Positions 51,784 to 60,969 are shown, counted from the first letter of the stretch. The stretch: DNA of 64,000 nt from Stenotrophomonas sp. Iso1 (GCF_027497995.1 NZ_JAODBT010000001.1:1824488-1888487), one strand, 5' to 3'. Program-made: numbers and translations. The notes: a model not told the origin generated them from the letters alone.

Positions 51784-52785
51784 CTACGGCGCCACCGAAA
51801 TACTGTTGCGGCCCTGGTGTTTGGCTTGATACAGCGCCGCATCGGCACGACCGAACCACTCCTGCCAGCGCTGTTCGCCGGCATACATCGCCGCACCCAC
51901 CGACACCGTGATGCGGCCGTCCGGGCCGCGCAGCGCTTGGTACACCGCTTTGCGGATGCGTTCGGCGAAGCACTCCAGCGCTTCGCGTGAGCCGGTTTCG
52001 GCGAGGATCACGAACTCCTCGCCGCCGAAGCGGAATACCTTGTCGTTCTCGCGCAGTTCGAACCGCAGGATGGCGGCAAGATCGGAGAGCGCGACATCGC
52101 CAGCGGCATGTCCGTGCCGATCATTGATCGCCTTGAAGTAATCAATGTCCAGCACCAGCAGCGCTTGGCGAGTGCGGCTTTCGCGGGTGCCGGCCAGTTG
52201 CTGCAACAAGGCTTTTTCGAGCGCACGGCGGTTGGGTAGCCCGGTGAGTGCGTCTTGCCAGGCTAGTTCCTCCAGCTGCATGCGATCACCCTGCATACGT
52301 CGGGAGAAGTGGTAGCCGAAGCCGAAGGTCAGGGTGATGGCAACCAGTGCATGCAGATGCGCTTGCGGCCCAAGGAGAAGCTCTGGCATTGCCAGCAGGC
52401 CAGCGATCAACAGCAGGTTGATAGGCGTAGCAATCTGGTTGTGCACAACGAACGCATTGGACATCAGCGCCAGGCACACCCAGGGCAAGGCGCTCTGGCC
52501 CAGTACCCAGGCGGCCAATCCGCTGCCGACTGCATTGGCCACGCACAGCAGCACGCCGGCCATCAGCAGCCGTTGCCGGCTGCGGTGTGCGAATGCCGCA
52601 GCTACAGCGGCGAGTATCGCAAGGATGAAGTTGGCTACAGCAAACGCGTAACGGCCCTCCAGCAGCATCCATCCGGAGAAGACCAGCAGCGCCAACGTGG
52701 TGATCGGGGCGATAGTGCGCAGTGGGACGCTGCGCAGCGCGTGCGACAAGGGAGAGACGGGACGCTGGCCGCCGACAGGTTCCAT
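51784..52785 (-). CDS. Diguanylate cyclase with membrane sensor region
   Basis: From the ATG at 52785 the protein has 333 residues; the frame continues upstream to 52974, including a GTG at 52827 (VNSSTT), so the true start is uncertain. Six or so membrane segments (about 25-180) precede a GGDEF domain (about 185-333) with active site FRFGGEEF. The inhibitory site RxxD is intact as REND five residues before GGEEF, so product inhibition should work. It makes cyclic-di-GMP at the inner membrane. No partner gene is adjacent. Confidence 0.92.
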   Translation of the reverse strand: MEPVGGQRPVSPLSHALRSVPLRTIAPITTLALLVFSGWMLLEGRYAFAVANFILAILAAVAAAFAHRSRQRLLMAGVLLCVANAVGSGLAAWVLGQSALPWVCLALMSNAFVVHNQIATPINLLLIAGLLAMPELLLGPQAHLHALVAITLTFGFGYHFSRRMQGDRMQLEELAWQDALTGLPNRRALEKALLQQLAGTRESRTRQALLVLDIDYFKAINDRHGHAAGDVALSDLAAILRFELRENDKVFRFGGEEFVILAETGSREALECFAERIRKAVYQALRGPDGRITVSVGAAMYAGEQRWQEWFGRADAALYQAKHQGRNSISVAP

Positions 52786-52898
52786 TTCGGCGGAAGATAG
52801 CAGGGCGCATGTGGTGGAACTGTTCACCTGAGACCGAGCGCTCAGGCGCTGGCGGACAGTGTTCAGGGAGGCATTCCCGTGCGAGAAGGCGTTAGGGG

Positions 52899-54101
52899 CT
52901 AACCATCGCGGTGCAGGACTGTCGGTGCTTCTGCCGCGATCTCGGGGCGCGGTGCACGTTTGAGTCCAAACCACGGACTGAGTAGGGGGCTGCGACGGAT
53001 CAGCTCATAGGCGCCCAAGCACAGCGCGAAGGTGCTCACGATCAACAGCAACGCTTCGGCAGGCGGCGCGATGCTGGCCGGTTTGAGCGAATGCGCCAGT
53101 ACGACGATCACGGTCTGATGAAGGATGTAGAGCGGGAACACCGCCACGGTGAGGTAACGCAGAATGGCGCTGTCGGCGTGACGCCAACGGTATGCGAAGC
53201 CGAGCAGGGCGGCGATGGCGCACCACTGGTCCAGCGCCCAGGCGATCCGCAGGCAGGTGCGCAAGGTATCCGGCAATGGTTGGGCGTCGGTGTAACCAGC
53301 GAAGTACCACGCGTGGATCATCAAGGCGTAGCTGGTGGCGGCAAGCCCCAGCGCTACCCAGCGCAGCCGCTGCAGGGATTCCCAGAAGCGGGCGTCGAAA
53401 GCGACCAGAAAGCCGATGAAGAACACCGTGGCGTACTCGGCATGGCTGTACCAGTCGTCAATCAACGCGTGGGTCTGCTCAAAGCGTTCGACCAACAGCA
53501 AGCGGGCTAGTGCCAATAGCGCGACCGGCACCAGCAGCGCGCGCCACCCGCGCAGGCCGAGGCTGACCCAGTGACGCAGGCGTTCGAGCGCGGTAGTTGG
53601 CAGCCATCGCCACAGCGCCCATGCCAGCAGGGTGTAACTCCACAGGTACGGGAGAAACCACAGGTGATTCCAGGTGGGCAGCAGCAGGCAATCGCCGTCA
53701 TCGCCGCAGAAGCCGCGATAGGCGCTGAGATATTTCGCATAGAACGCCCCATAGGATTCGCCATAACCCCCGGGCAGTTGCTCGACCACCTGCAGGTACG
53801 CCTGCGGCGGCACGATGATCAGCATGCCGAACAACAACGGTAGCAATAGCTGACGTGAGCGCTGGCGCAGGAAGCCGCTGGGCAGTTTGCGTAGCAGGTA
53901 GGCGGTCGCCACGCCGGAGATCAGGAACAACAACGACATCCGCCAGGGACTGGTGAGCAGCATGAACGGCTCGGGGCCTTCGCCGGCGTGCGGGCTTTTG
54001 ACGTGCCATCCCCAGCTCACGTAGTACATGCCGACGTGGTAGATCACCAACAGTCCGAACGCGATCACGCGCAGCCAGTCCAGGTCATGACGTCGTTGCA
54101 T
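52899..54101 (-). CDS. Acyltransferase 3 family membrane protein
   Basis: The 400-residue membrane protein has about ten segments. The opening RRHDLDWLRVIAFGLLVIYHVGMYYV is the acyltransferase 3 signature with the conserved Arg and His in the first helices. FPLYILHQTVIVVL near the C terminus is another family block. It would transfer an acyl group (acetyl or succinyl) to a periplasmic sugar or polymer. It is divergent from the LytTR gene across 160 bases that hold three 21-bp-spaced repeats, which suggests joint control. Confidence 0.9.
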   Translation of the reverse strand: MQRRHDLDWLRVIAFGLLVIYHVGMYYVSWGWHVKSPHAGEGPEPFMLLTSPWRMSLLFLISGVATAYLLRKLPSGFLRQRSRQLLLPLLFGMLIIVPPQAYLQVVEQLPGGYGESYGAFYAKYLSAYRGFCGDDGDCLLLPTWNHLWFLPYLWSYTLLAWALWRWLPTTALERLRHWVSLGLRGWRALLVPVALLALARLLLVERFEQTHALIDDWYSHAEYATVFFIGFLVAFDARFWESLQRLRWVALGLAATSYALMIHAWYFAGYTDAQPLPDTLRTCLRIAWALDQWCAIAALLGFAYRWRHADSAILRYLTVAVFPLYILHQTVIVVLAHSLKPASIAPPAEALLLIVSTFALCLGAYELIRRSPLLSPWFGLKRAPRPEIAAEAPTVLHRDG

Positions 54102-54170
54102 TGCTTCGTCTCATTCTTGCCTTGATGGAGCGGAGATTGGGCGCGATTGAGGCGGGTTCGGCGAGGTTGA

Positions 54171-54219
54171 AGTGATCGGTCGTGGCCGAGAAGTGACGAA
54201 TGGTGGCAGTCCAGTGACG
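54171..54219. promoter_or_regulatory. Three AGTGAYS repeats at exact 21-bp spacing, candidate LytTR sites
   Basis: AGTGATC starts at 54171, AGTGACG at 54192 and AGTGACG again at 54213. Start-to-start spacing is 21 bases both times, two turns of the helix, which is the spacing of known LytTR direct repeats. The sites lie in the gap between the acyltransferase and the LytTR gene. Confidence 0.6.
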
Positions 54220-54249
54220 TAATGCCGTGGCCCGTACGGGCCGCTGACC

Positions 54250-54255
54250 TAGAAT
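54250..54255 (+). promoter_or_regulatory. Candidate -10 hexamer for leaderless LytTR transcript
   Basis: TAGAAT ends six bases before the ATG at 54262, with GCGCGG between. No -35 element is seen; the third repeat ends just upstream of its expected position, in line with activator-dependent transcription. Confidence 0.5.
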
Positions 54256-54261
54256 GCGCGG

Positions 54262-55167
54262 ATGGAAACCGCACCTGCACGCGATGCGCTGGAACGCTAT
54301 CGACCCTGGCAACGCAGCACCGAGGTGCTGTTTTGGTTGCTGGTGGTGGGCATCAACTGCAGCGGCAATGCACTGACCAGTTGGATGGATGCCAGTCGTG
54401 GCGGTGGTGCCACGCTGCAGCCGTGGGAACCCTGGGTGTGGGAATTCTCCAGCGGCGTGGTGTGGTTGCTGATTGTGGTTCCTGCCATCGTCGGATTCAC
54501 ACGGCGTGCGCCGCTGCATCTGGACAACTGGCGCAGCCGGTTGCCGTGGTACGTATTGGCGAGCGTGCCGGTGTCATTGGTGCATGTGCTGGCCATGTTC
54601 GGGCTGCGTGCAGTTGCCTATCGGTTGCTGGGCGATCACTACACGATCGACTCGCTGCCGCACGAGCTGCTGTACGAATACCTCAAGGATGTACGCACTT
54701 ACGCGTTCATCGTCGCGCTCATTCATGGCTACCGCTTTTTGCTGCGCCGGCTGCAGGGCGAGGTGCAATTGCTGGCCGCACCGGATGAAGGGCCTCCGCT
54801 GGAGCCGGTCGAGCGACCTGAGCGCCTGCTGGTGCGCAAACTGGGGCGCGACTTCCTGGTCGCCACGCAGGACATTGAATGGGCGCAGGCATCCGGCAAC
54901 TACGTGAACCTGCGCGTGCGCGGGCATGACTATCCATTGCGCATCACCATGGCCGCGCTGGAGACGAAGCTGGATCCGGCCTGCTTTGTACGCGTGCACC
55001 GCAGCTGGATCATCCACATCGGTCACCTGGTCTCGATCGAGCCACTGGACGGTGGTGAGGCGCGGTTGCAAATGGATGACGGCCAGCAGCTGCCCTGCAG
55101 TCGCCGCTACCTGCCGCAGGTGCGGCAACAGTTGAGCGAAGGCCAGCGCACAACGGTGCCTGCCTGA
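54262..55167 (+). CDS. Membrane-bound LytTR family transcription regulator
   Basis: The 301-residue protein has four membrane segments (about 20-37, 63-80, 92-115 and 137-155) and a C-terminal LytTR DNA-binding domain (about 190-290) with DIEWAQASGNYVNLRVRG and FVRVHRSWIIHIGHLVSIEPL. There is no receiver domain. It would sense something at the inner membrane and bind DNA directly. It is divergent from an acyltransferase and the gap holds three repeats that fit LytTR sites, so it likely controls both genes. Confidence 0.93.
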   Translation: METAPARDALERYRPWQRSTEVLFWLLVVGINCSGNALTSWMDASRGGGATLQPWEPWVWEFSSGVVWLLIVVPAIVGFTRRAPLHLDNWRSRLPWYVLASVPVSLVHVLAMFGLRAVAYRLLGDHYTIDSLPHELLYEYLKDVRTYAFIVALIHGYRFLLRRLQGEVQLLAAPDEGPPLEPVERPERLLVRKLGRDFLVATQDIEWAQASGNYVNLRVRGHDYPLRITMAALETKLDPACFVRVHRSWIIHIGHLVSIEPLDGGEARLQMDDGQQLPCSRRYLPQVRQQLSEGQRTTVPA

Positions 55168-55265
55168 GTTCGGATTGCTGTGCCGTGTAGTGGAGCGGGG
55201 AAACGTTCCGCTGCGGGCTTCCCGGGAGCGCTTCTGTCGAGGGCGTAGTGGTAGACCGCCGGAGC

Positions 55266-55290
55266 GGGAGCCGGCGCGATGCCGGCTCCC
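55266..55290. terminator. Hairpin between the LytTR gene and the four-repeat PPC gene
   Basis: GGGAGCCGGC and GCCGGCTCCC form a perfect 10-bp stem with loop GCGAT. There is no T tract. It lies 17 bases after the stop of the convergent PPC gene. Confidence 0.6.
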
Positions 55291-55306
55291 GATTGCTGCG
55301 TATTGC

Positions 55307-56653
55307 TTACTTGCGACGTGCCAGCAGGCGGTAGCCGCCGGAGGCATTGGAGTCGAAGCTGTGCGCCAGCAGCACATAGCGGCCGGCGTCCAGTTCCACT
55401 TCCAGCGACGGATCCAGGCTGCTGTCGCTGTCGTCCTGTTTGGCGACTTCTTCACCGTTGCGCATCAGCGTGATCATGCCATCCAGGCCGCCGCTGCCGA
55501 CCATGCTGATCACGTAGGTGCCCTTGCGCGGGATCTCCAGTGTGTACAGGTCACGGTTGCCCGGGCGCAGTTGGCCCTGGACTTCGCGGCCGATTTTCAA
55601 TTCCGGGCGGGCGGCGCTTTCGCCTGCCGGCGAGGTCACGGTAGCCAGCTGGAACACGCCGCCGCGGCCGTTCACCGAACGCACCGAGATGTTGTATTCG
55701 CCAGCTTCCAGCACCTGGGTCAGGCGCGAGTTGGTGCCGTTGCCGGCGCCATCGTCGTCGCTCAGGGTGATGTCGCCGCCCTGCATGGTCAGCAGGGTGT
55801 CGATGTCGCTGCTGCTGGCATCGAACTGCACGCGGCGACGCTCGGGCAGGGTAAGCACGAAGCTGCGGGTTGCGTCGGCAGCAACGAAGCCGCTGACCGA
55901 GCCGTCCACCGGCAGCGCGCTGCCATCTTCAAAGACCAGGCCTGCAGGCAGATCGGCCTGTTCCACGCTCAGGTAGAAGGCGCCGGCGCCATCGCTGAAG
56001 CCACCAGCCTTGAGGGTGTACGTGCCCTGCTGCAGCGGGGCCATCAGGCGTGCATTCAACTCGCTGCCGCCGTCGTCGTCTTCCATGCTGACGCCGTTGC
56101 CGCTGATCTCCAGGCGCGAGTCGAACTCGCTGGACTCCATGTTGATGGTGTACAAGCCCGGCTTGCTGACCTGCAGGGTGTAGCTCTTGTCGCCGCCGCG
56201 CAGCCAATCGGTGATGCGCTGGCCGGCGGTGAGCGGCTTGCCGTCATAGGCGACGATCGGCTCGACCGACAACTCGAACGGGCCAAAGGCACGGGCATCC
56301 GCGCCGCTGACGGCCACCATGTAAGTACCCGCCTTGTCGGCGCGCACGCTCAGAGCGTTGTCGCGTTTTTCACTGGCTTCGGAACGGCCCACCAGCGTGT
56401 CACGGTGGAATACCGCCAGCGTGCCGTTGAGAGCGCCCTCCAGCTTCAGCGAAACCGCCTGGCCAGCAGCCAGCTGCAGCGTGAACAACTGGCTGCGGGT
56501 GCCGTCGGCATAGTTGACCGGGGTGGCGGAGGTGATTTCGCCGGAAACGTCGGCGTTGAGGGCCAGGGGACGGGCAGCCGGGGCGGCGTGAGCGGGGACG
56601 TTCACGGCGGCGGCGATGGCCAGGGACAGCAGTCCTGCTGCAAATCGCTTCAC
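55307..56653 (-). CDS. Exported protein with four PPC-like beta repeats
   Basis: The gene starts with GTG at 56653 (GGAAG upstream) and gives 448 residues with a signal peptide (ending PAHA). The mature part is four beta-sandwich units of about 95 residues, each like the bacterial pre-peptidase C-terminal (PPC) domain: a YTL(Q/E) strand, an FDS or DS-L strand, an acidic DDDG or DDSDS loop, and a closing (A/E)GTY or AGEY strand. Repeats lie at about 33-135, 140-232, 245-338 and 350-445. No peptidase domain is attached, so it is a free-standing PPC protein. A paralogue lies just upstream. Confidence 0.82.
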   Translation of the reverse strand: MKRFAAGLLSLAIAAAVNVPAHAAPAARPLALNADVSGEITSATPVNYADGTRSQLFTLQLAAGQAVSLKLEGALNGTLAVFHRDTLVGRSEASEKRDNALSVRADKAGTYMVAVSGADARAFGPFELSVEPIVAYDGKPLTAGQRITDWLRGGDKSYTLQVSKPGLYTINMESSEFDSRLEISGNGVSMEDDDGGSELNARLMAPLQQGTYTLKAGGFSDGAGAFYLSVEQADLPAGLVFEDGSALPVDGSVSGFVAADATRSFVLTLPERRRVQFDASSSDIDTLLTMQGGDITLSDDDGAGNGTNSRLTQVLEAGEYNISVRSVNGRGGVFQLATVTSPAGESAARPELKIGREVQGQLRPGNRDLYTLEIPRKGTYVISMVGSGGLDGMITLMRNGEEVAKQDDSDSSLDPSLEVELDAGRYVLLAHSFDSNASGGYRLLARRK

Positions 56654-56747
56654 TTAGATCTTCCTTAGTGGATGGAACCGGGGGGTGTTGTGCAAGTGCC
56701 CACGCCACCGTCACCGGTGGCATGGACATGCACTGTTTAGGAGACAG

Positions 56748-56776
56748 GCTCCGTCAGTCGGGGGACTGGCCGGAGC
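56748..56776 (-). terminator. Possible hairpin between the two PPC genes
   Basis: GCTCCG pairs with CGGAGC, and CAGTC with GACTG inside it, around GGG. It lies 14 bases after the stop of the upstream paralogue. Confidence 0.5.
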
Positions 56777-56789
56777 GCATCAGACAACG

Positions 56790-57962
56790 TTAGCGGATGG
56801 TTGAAGGGTCGGCTGCGACATCGGCCGTTGCAGTGGCTTCAGCGGCTGCATCGTTGGCGCCATCCTTGCGGTTGCTGTTGTTGGGAGCGGCAACGTCGGA
56901 GCCCAGGTCGGTGGTTTCCAGCTCGAATACACCCTGCTGGCTGCCGAGGCTGGTGACCGCAACGATATAGCGGCCCGGACGCAGGTCCAGGGTCAGCTGC
57001 GCGTTGGTGCCGTTGCCGCCGTCATCGTCCTCGGCATCTACGCCGGGGCCGGTGATCTTCAGTACCGAGTCGAAACCATCGGCGATGGCGTCGAACTGCA
57101 CCTGACGCGGGCTGTCCACGTTGAGTACAAAGGTGCGGCGGCCGCGCGAATCCATCATCGACTGTGCCGGCTGGCCGATGGTCAAGGCGGTGCCATCACG
57201 GGTGACCAAGCCATTGGGGGTCGGGGTCAGCGCGACGCTGAGCTTGAACGAGCCGGTGTTGCTGTTCACCGACGAGGCGCCGATGGTGTATTCGCCCGGC
57301 TCCAGGAAGGTGCGGATACGGGCGTTGAGCTGGCCGCCGTTGTCGTCGTCTTCCACTTCCACGTTACGGCCGGTCAGGTTCAGGAAGGCGTCGAACGCGC
57401 TGGATTCCAAGGTGATGGAGTACAGGCCCGGCTTGTCTACCTTGAGCTTGTATTCCTGCTTGTCGCCCACCAGCCAGTCGATGGCCTGACTGTCGGCGCC
57501 CAGCGGCTTGCCGTCATACGGCACTACCTGGGCGGTCTTGAGCTTGAACGGGCCAAAGCTCTGCGCGCTGGCGCCGTTCACCGCAATCAGGTAGGTGCCA
57601 TCCTTCGGGGCGCGGAAGGCAAGGCTGACCGAGCTGCCGCTGGAGTCGCCTTCACCGGAACTGCCGGAGGTGGCGTTGGCCAGCATGCTCTGGCCATCGA
57701 ATACGGCCAACTGGCCGCTGAGCGCACCGCCCAGCTCCAGCGACACGGCTTCGCCGTTTTTCAGGGTCATCTTGTAACCCTGGTGGCGGCTGCCGTCGTT
57801 GTAGTTGAGGCTGCTGGAAGAGGTGATTTCGCCGGATACGGCGTCGCCGACCGCCAGCTTCGGGGAGTTGTCGCCGCCGGCGACGCCCCCCAATTTCTGG
57901 CAGGCAGCAAGCGCAAGTGTCATCGAGACAGCAGCAAACAGGCGGGCATGACGAGTATTCAA
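56790..57962 (-). CDS. Lipoprotein with three PPC-like beta repeats
   Basis: The gene starts with TTG at 57962 (AAGGA upstream) and gives 390 residues with lipobox TLALAAC (Cys21). Three PPC-like units follow (about 36-150, 155-245 and 255-345), each with the EDDD-G acidic loop, then an Ala/Asp-rich tail. It is clearly related to the four-repeat protein downstream: both share VSGEITS, NYxDGxR, FGPF, YDGKPL and IDWL/TDWL in the first two repeats. The two genes are 136 bases apart and likely arose by duplication. The function is unknown; the lipid anchor puts it on a membrane. Confidence 0.82.
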   Translation of the reverse strand: MNTRHARLFAAVSMTLALAACQKLGGVAGGDNSPKLAVGDAVSGEITSSSSLNYNDGSRHQGYKMTLKNGEAVSLELGGALSGQLAVFDGQSMLANATSGSSGEGDSSGSSVSLAFRAPKDGTYLIAVNGASAQSFGPFKLKTAQVVPYDGKPLGADSQAIDWLVGDKQEYKLKVDKPGLYSITLESSAFDAFLNLTGRNVEVEDDDNGGQLNARIRTFLEPGEYTIGASSVNSNTGSFKLSVALTPTPNGLVTRDGTALTIGQPAQSMMDSRGRRTFVLNVDSPRQVQFDAIADGFDSVLKITGPGVDAEDDDGGNGTNAQLTLDLRPGRYIVAVTSLGSQQGVFELETTDLGSDVAAPNNSNRKDGANDAAAEATATADVAADPSTIR

Positions 57963-58092
57963 GCGGGACGTCCTTCGATTGTTGAGGGTGTTTCCGTTCC
58001 CCGCATGGGCGGGTCCGGTCGCGATTCTAACGGCAAGCGGTGTCTATTCAGTGAGAATGCCAGCGGCCTGGGTCCAGGCCGTCAGCGGATGT

Positions 58093-58098
58093 TAGAAT
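58093..58098 (+). promoter_or_regulatory. Candidate -10 hexamer for prfB
   Basis: TAGAAT in GTTAGAATTAGCC lies 36 bases before the prfB ATG. Confidence 0.35.
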
Positions 58099-58134
58099 TA
58101 GCCTCTTGTCTGCCTCATTTTTGATAGACCGACC

Positions 58135-59260
58135 ATGATCGAACTCAACCCTATCCGCCAGCGAATCGCCGATCTCACCGATCGCGTACTTTCGCTCCGG
58201 GGGTATCTTTGACTACGACGCCAAGAAAGAGCGTCTTGAAGAAGTAACCCGCGAACTGGAAAACCCCGACATCTGGAACAAGCCCGAGTACGCCCAGTCA
58301 CTGGGCCGGGAACGTTCGATGCTGGACAAGACCGTCAGCGGCATTGCCGCCGTGCTGGACGGCATGGATGACGCGACCGAACTGCTGGAGCTGGCCGAGA
58401 GCGAGCAGGACGAGGACACCGCACTGTCGGTGGTCGCCGATCTGGACAAGCACCAGGCGCACATCGAGAAGCTGGAATTCCAGCGCATGTTCTCTGGCGA
58501 AATGGACAACTGCAACGCGTTCGTGGACATCCAGGCCGGTGCCGGTGGTACCGAAGCCCAGGACTGGGCCGAGATCATGCTGCGCATGTACCTGCGTTGG
58601 TGCGAGTCGCGCGGTTGGAAGACCGAGCTGATGGAAGTGTCCGGTGGTGACGTTGCCGGCATCAAATCGGCCACCTTCCGGGTCGAGGGTGAGTTTGCCT
58701 ACGGTTGGCTGAAGACCGAAATCGGCGTGCACCGTCTGGTGCGCAAATCACCGTTCGATTCGGACAACCGCCGCCACACCAGCTTCACCTCGGTGTTCGT
58801 GTCGCCGGAAGTCGATGACAACATCGAAATCGACATCAACCCGGCCGACCTGCGTACCGATGTGTACCGCTCGTCCGGCGCCGGTGGTCAGCACGTCAAC
58901 AAGACCGAATCGGCGGTGCGTATCACGCACATCCCGACCAACACTGTGGTTGCTTGTCAGATGGGCCGCAGCCAGCACCAGAACCGCGACACCGCGATGA
59001 AGATGCTGGCCGCCAAGCTCTACGAGCTGGAAGTGCAGAAGCGCAATGTCGAGCGTGACGCGCTGGAAGCAACCAAGTCCGACATCGGCTGGGGCAGCCA
59101 GATCCGCAACTATGTGCTCGACCAGAGCCGCATCAAGGATCTGCGCACCGGCATCGAGCGCACCGATACGCAGAAGGTGCTTGATGGTGACCTGGATGAA
59201 TTCATCGAGGCCAGCTTGAAGTCCGGCCTGGCAGCAGGCGCCAAGCGCAGCGACGCGTAA
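58135..59260 (+). CDS. prfB: Peptide chain release factor 2, with programmed +1 frameshift
   Basis: RF2 ends translation at UGA and UAA codons. The reading starts at the ATG at 58135 and runs 25 codons to CTT TGA at 58207-58212; a +1 shift at CTT-T then carries on from GAC at 58211 to the stop at 59260, giving 374 residues. The shift site has the RF2 form GGGGGTATCTTTGAC, with an internal Shine-Dalgarno-like GGGGG. The GGQ loop is [16 protein letters not shown] and the stop-codon-reading SPF is in RKSPFDS. A shortage of RF2 makes the shift more frequent, so it controls its own level. lysS follows. Confidence 0.97.
58198..58212 (+). other. Programmed +1 frameshift site of prfB
   Basis: CGGGGGTATCTTTGA: the purine run acts as a Shine-Dalgarno stimulator, CTT is the slip codon and TGA is the in-frame stop read only by RF2. 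Confidence 0.95.
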
Positions 59261-59360
59261 TCGCGGGTGGCCCGGCAAGGGCCACCTCATTGTTGTACGG
59301 TGCGGCGACGCCCTTGGGCCGCCGCACTTCGTTTTTCTCCCCCAATCGAAACCCAATGCC

Positions 59361-60881
59361 ATGAACGAACAGACCCCGGTAACGCCGCAGCCCCCCGTCG
59401 ACGAGAACAGCCTCATCGCCGAGCGCCGCGCGAAACTCACGGCGCTGCGCGGGCAGGGCATCGCCTATCCGAATGATTTCCGTCGCGAAGACTTCGCCGG
59501 CAAGTTGCAGGACGAGTTCGCCGATGCTGACGCCTGGACTGCCGAAACCCTGGAGGCCTCCGGCCGCAAGGTGAAGATGGCCGGCCGCCTGATGGCAAAG
59601 CGGGTAATGGGCAAGGCCAGCTTCGCTACCATCCAGGATGAATCTGGCCGTATCCAGTTGTTCCTTCAGGCCACCGCGCTGGGCGACGTCTACGCAGCCT
59701 TCAAGGGCTGGGACGTGGGTGACATCATTGCCGTCGAAGGCGGGCTGACCCGCACCAAGACCGGCGAGTTGTCGGTGCGTGCTGAAAACATCCGCCTGTT
59801 GGTCAAGTCGTTGCGTCCGTTGCCGGACAAGTGGCATGGCCTGTCGGACGTCGAGCAGCGTTACCGGCAGCGTTACGTGGATCTGATCGTGACCCCCGAG
59901 TCGCGCGAGGTCTTCATCAAGCGCTCCAAGATCATCCGCGCCATGCGCGCGTGGCTGGACAACCGCGACTTCCTGGAAGTCGAGACGCCGATGATGCATT
60001 ACATCCCCGGCGGTGCCACGGCCAAGCCGTTCAACACCCACCACAACGCGCTGGATCTGGACCTCTACCTGCGCGTGGCACCGGAGTTGTACCTCAAGCG
60101 TTTGGTCGTGGGCGGCTTGGAGCGTGTGTACGAAATCAACCGCAACTTCCGTAATGAAGGTGTCAGCACCCGCCACAACCCCGAATTCACCATGATGGAG
60201 TTGTACGAGGCCTACGCCACGTACAACGAAGTGATGGACCTGACCGAAGGCGTTATCCGTGATGTCGCCCAGCAGGTGCTCGGAACCACTGAGGTCGAGT
60301 GGGATGGCGCCAAGATCGACCTGGCTCCGGCATTCCGCCGCTGGCGCATGGACGAGGCGGTGCGTCACTACAACCCGGAAATCACGGCAGCCGACTGCAC
60401 CGACCGTGATGCGCTGCTGCGTCATTGCGAACGCCTGAAGATCCGCGTCAAGCCGTCCTACGGCTGGGGCAAGCTGCTGCTGGAAATCTTTGAAGCCACG
60501 GTCGAGCACACTTTGATCCAGCCGACCTTCATCACCGACCACCCGGTGGAGGTGTCGCCGCTGGCCCGTGCCAGCGACAACGAGCCGGGCTACACCGACC
60601 GCTTCGAGTTGTTCGTCAACGGCAAGGAGCTGGCCAATGGCTTCTCCGAGCTCAACGATCCAGAAGACCAGGCGGCGCGGTTCCAGGCGCAGGTGGCTGC
60701 GAAGGACGGCGGCGACGATGAGGCCATGCACTACGATTCCGATTACATCCGTGCCCTGGAATACGGCCTGGCGCCGACCGGCGGCCTGGGTATCGGTATC
60801 GACCGCCTGGTGATGATGCTGACTGGCCGCGCCTCGATCCGCGATGTGCTGCTGTTCCCGTACATGCGCCCGGAAAACTGA
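59361..60881 (+). CDS. lysS: Lysyl-tRNA synthetase, class II
   Basis: The 506-residue enzyme joins lysine to tRNA-Lys using ATP. An N-terminal OB-fold anticodon-binding domain (about 60-180) has [23 protein letters not shown] (described as the beta-1 to beta-3 region), then class II motifs: motif 2 FRNEG in [17 protein letters not shown], and motif 3 [12 protein letters not shown] near the C terminus. The N-terminal extension is short. prfB and lysS are neighbours in many bacteria, as here with a gap of 100 bases. A strong terminator follows. Confidence 0.97.
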   Translation: MNEQTPVTPQPPVDENSLIAERRAKLTALRGQGIAYPNDFRREDFAGKLQDEFADADAWTAETLEASGRKVKMAGRLMAKRVMGKASFATIQDESGRIQLFLQATALGDVYAAFKGWDVGDIIAVEGGLTRTKTGELSVRAENIRLLVKSLRPLPDKWHGLSDVEQRYRQRYVDLIVTPESREVFIKRSKIIRAMRAWLDNRDFLEVETPMMHYIPGGATAKPFNTHHNALDLDLYLRVAPELYLKRLVVGGLERVYEINRNFRNEGVSTRHNPEFTMMELYEAYATYNEVMDLTEGVIRDVAQQVLGTTEVEWDGAKIDLAPAFRRWRMDEAVRHYNPEITAADCTDRDALLRHCERLKIRVKPSYGWGKLLLEIFEATVEHTLIQPTFITDHPVEVSPLARASDNEPGYTDRFELFVNGKELANGFSELNDPEDQAARFQAQVAAKDGGDDEAMHYDSDYIRALEYGLAPTGGLGIGIDRLVMMLTGRASIRDVLLFPYMRPEN

Positions 60882-60904
60882 TTCAGTTCGCATGCAACAC
60901 AAAA

Positions 60905-60931
60905 GCCTCCGTGGAAACACGGAGGTTTTTT
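60905..60931 (+). terminator. Intrinsic terminator of lysS
   Basis: CCTCCGTG and CACGGAGG around GAAA, followed by six T. Confidence 0.92.
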
Positions 60932-60969
60932 ATTGGCTTTTGTCTGGGGTTTCTAATGTTTCAACAGCG

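Noticed and set aside
55175..56668. A 497-codon plus-strand frame opposite the PPC-repeat gene
   Set aside because: Antisense shadow. The minus-strand product has a signal peptide and a clear internal repeat pattern, which the plus-strand frame lacks.
59202..60920. A 572-codon minus-strand frame opposite lysS
   Set aside because: Antisense shadow of a certain tRNA synthetase gene; the composition is rich in His, Gln, Val and Ala, as in other shadows, with no family motif.
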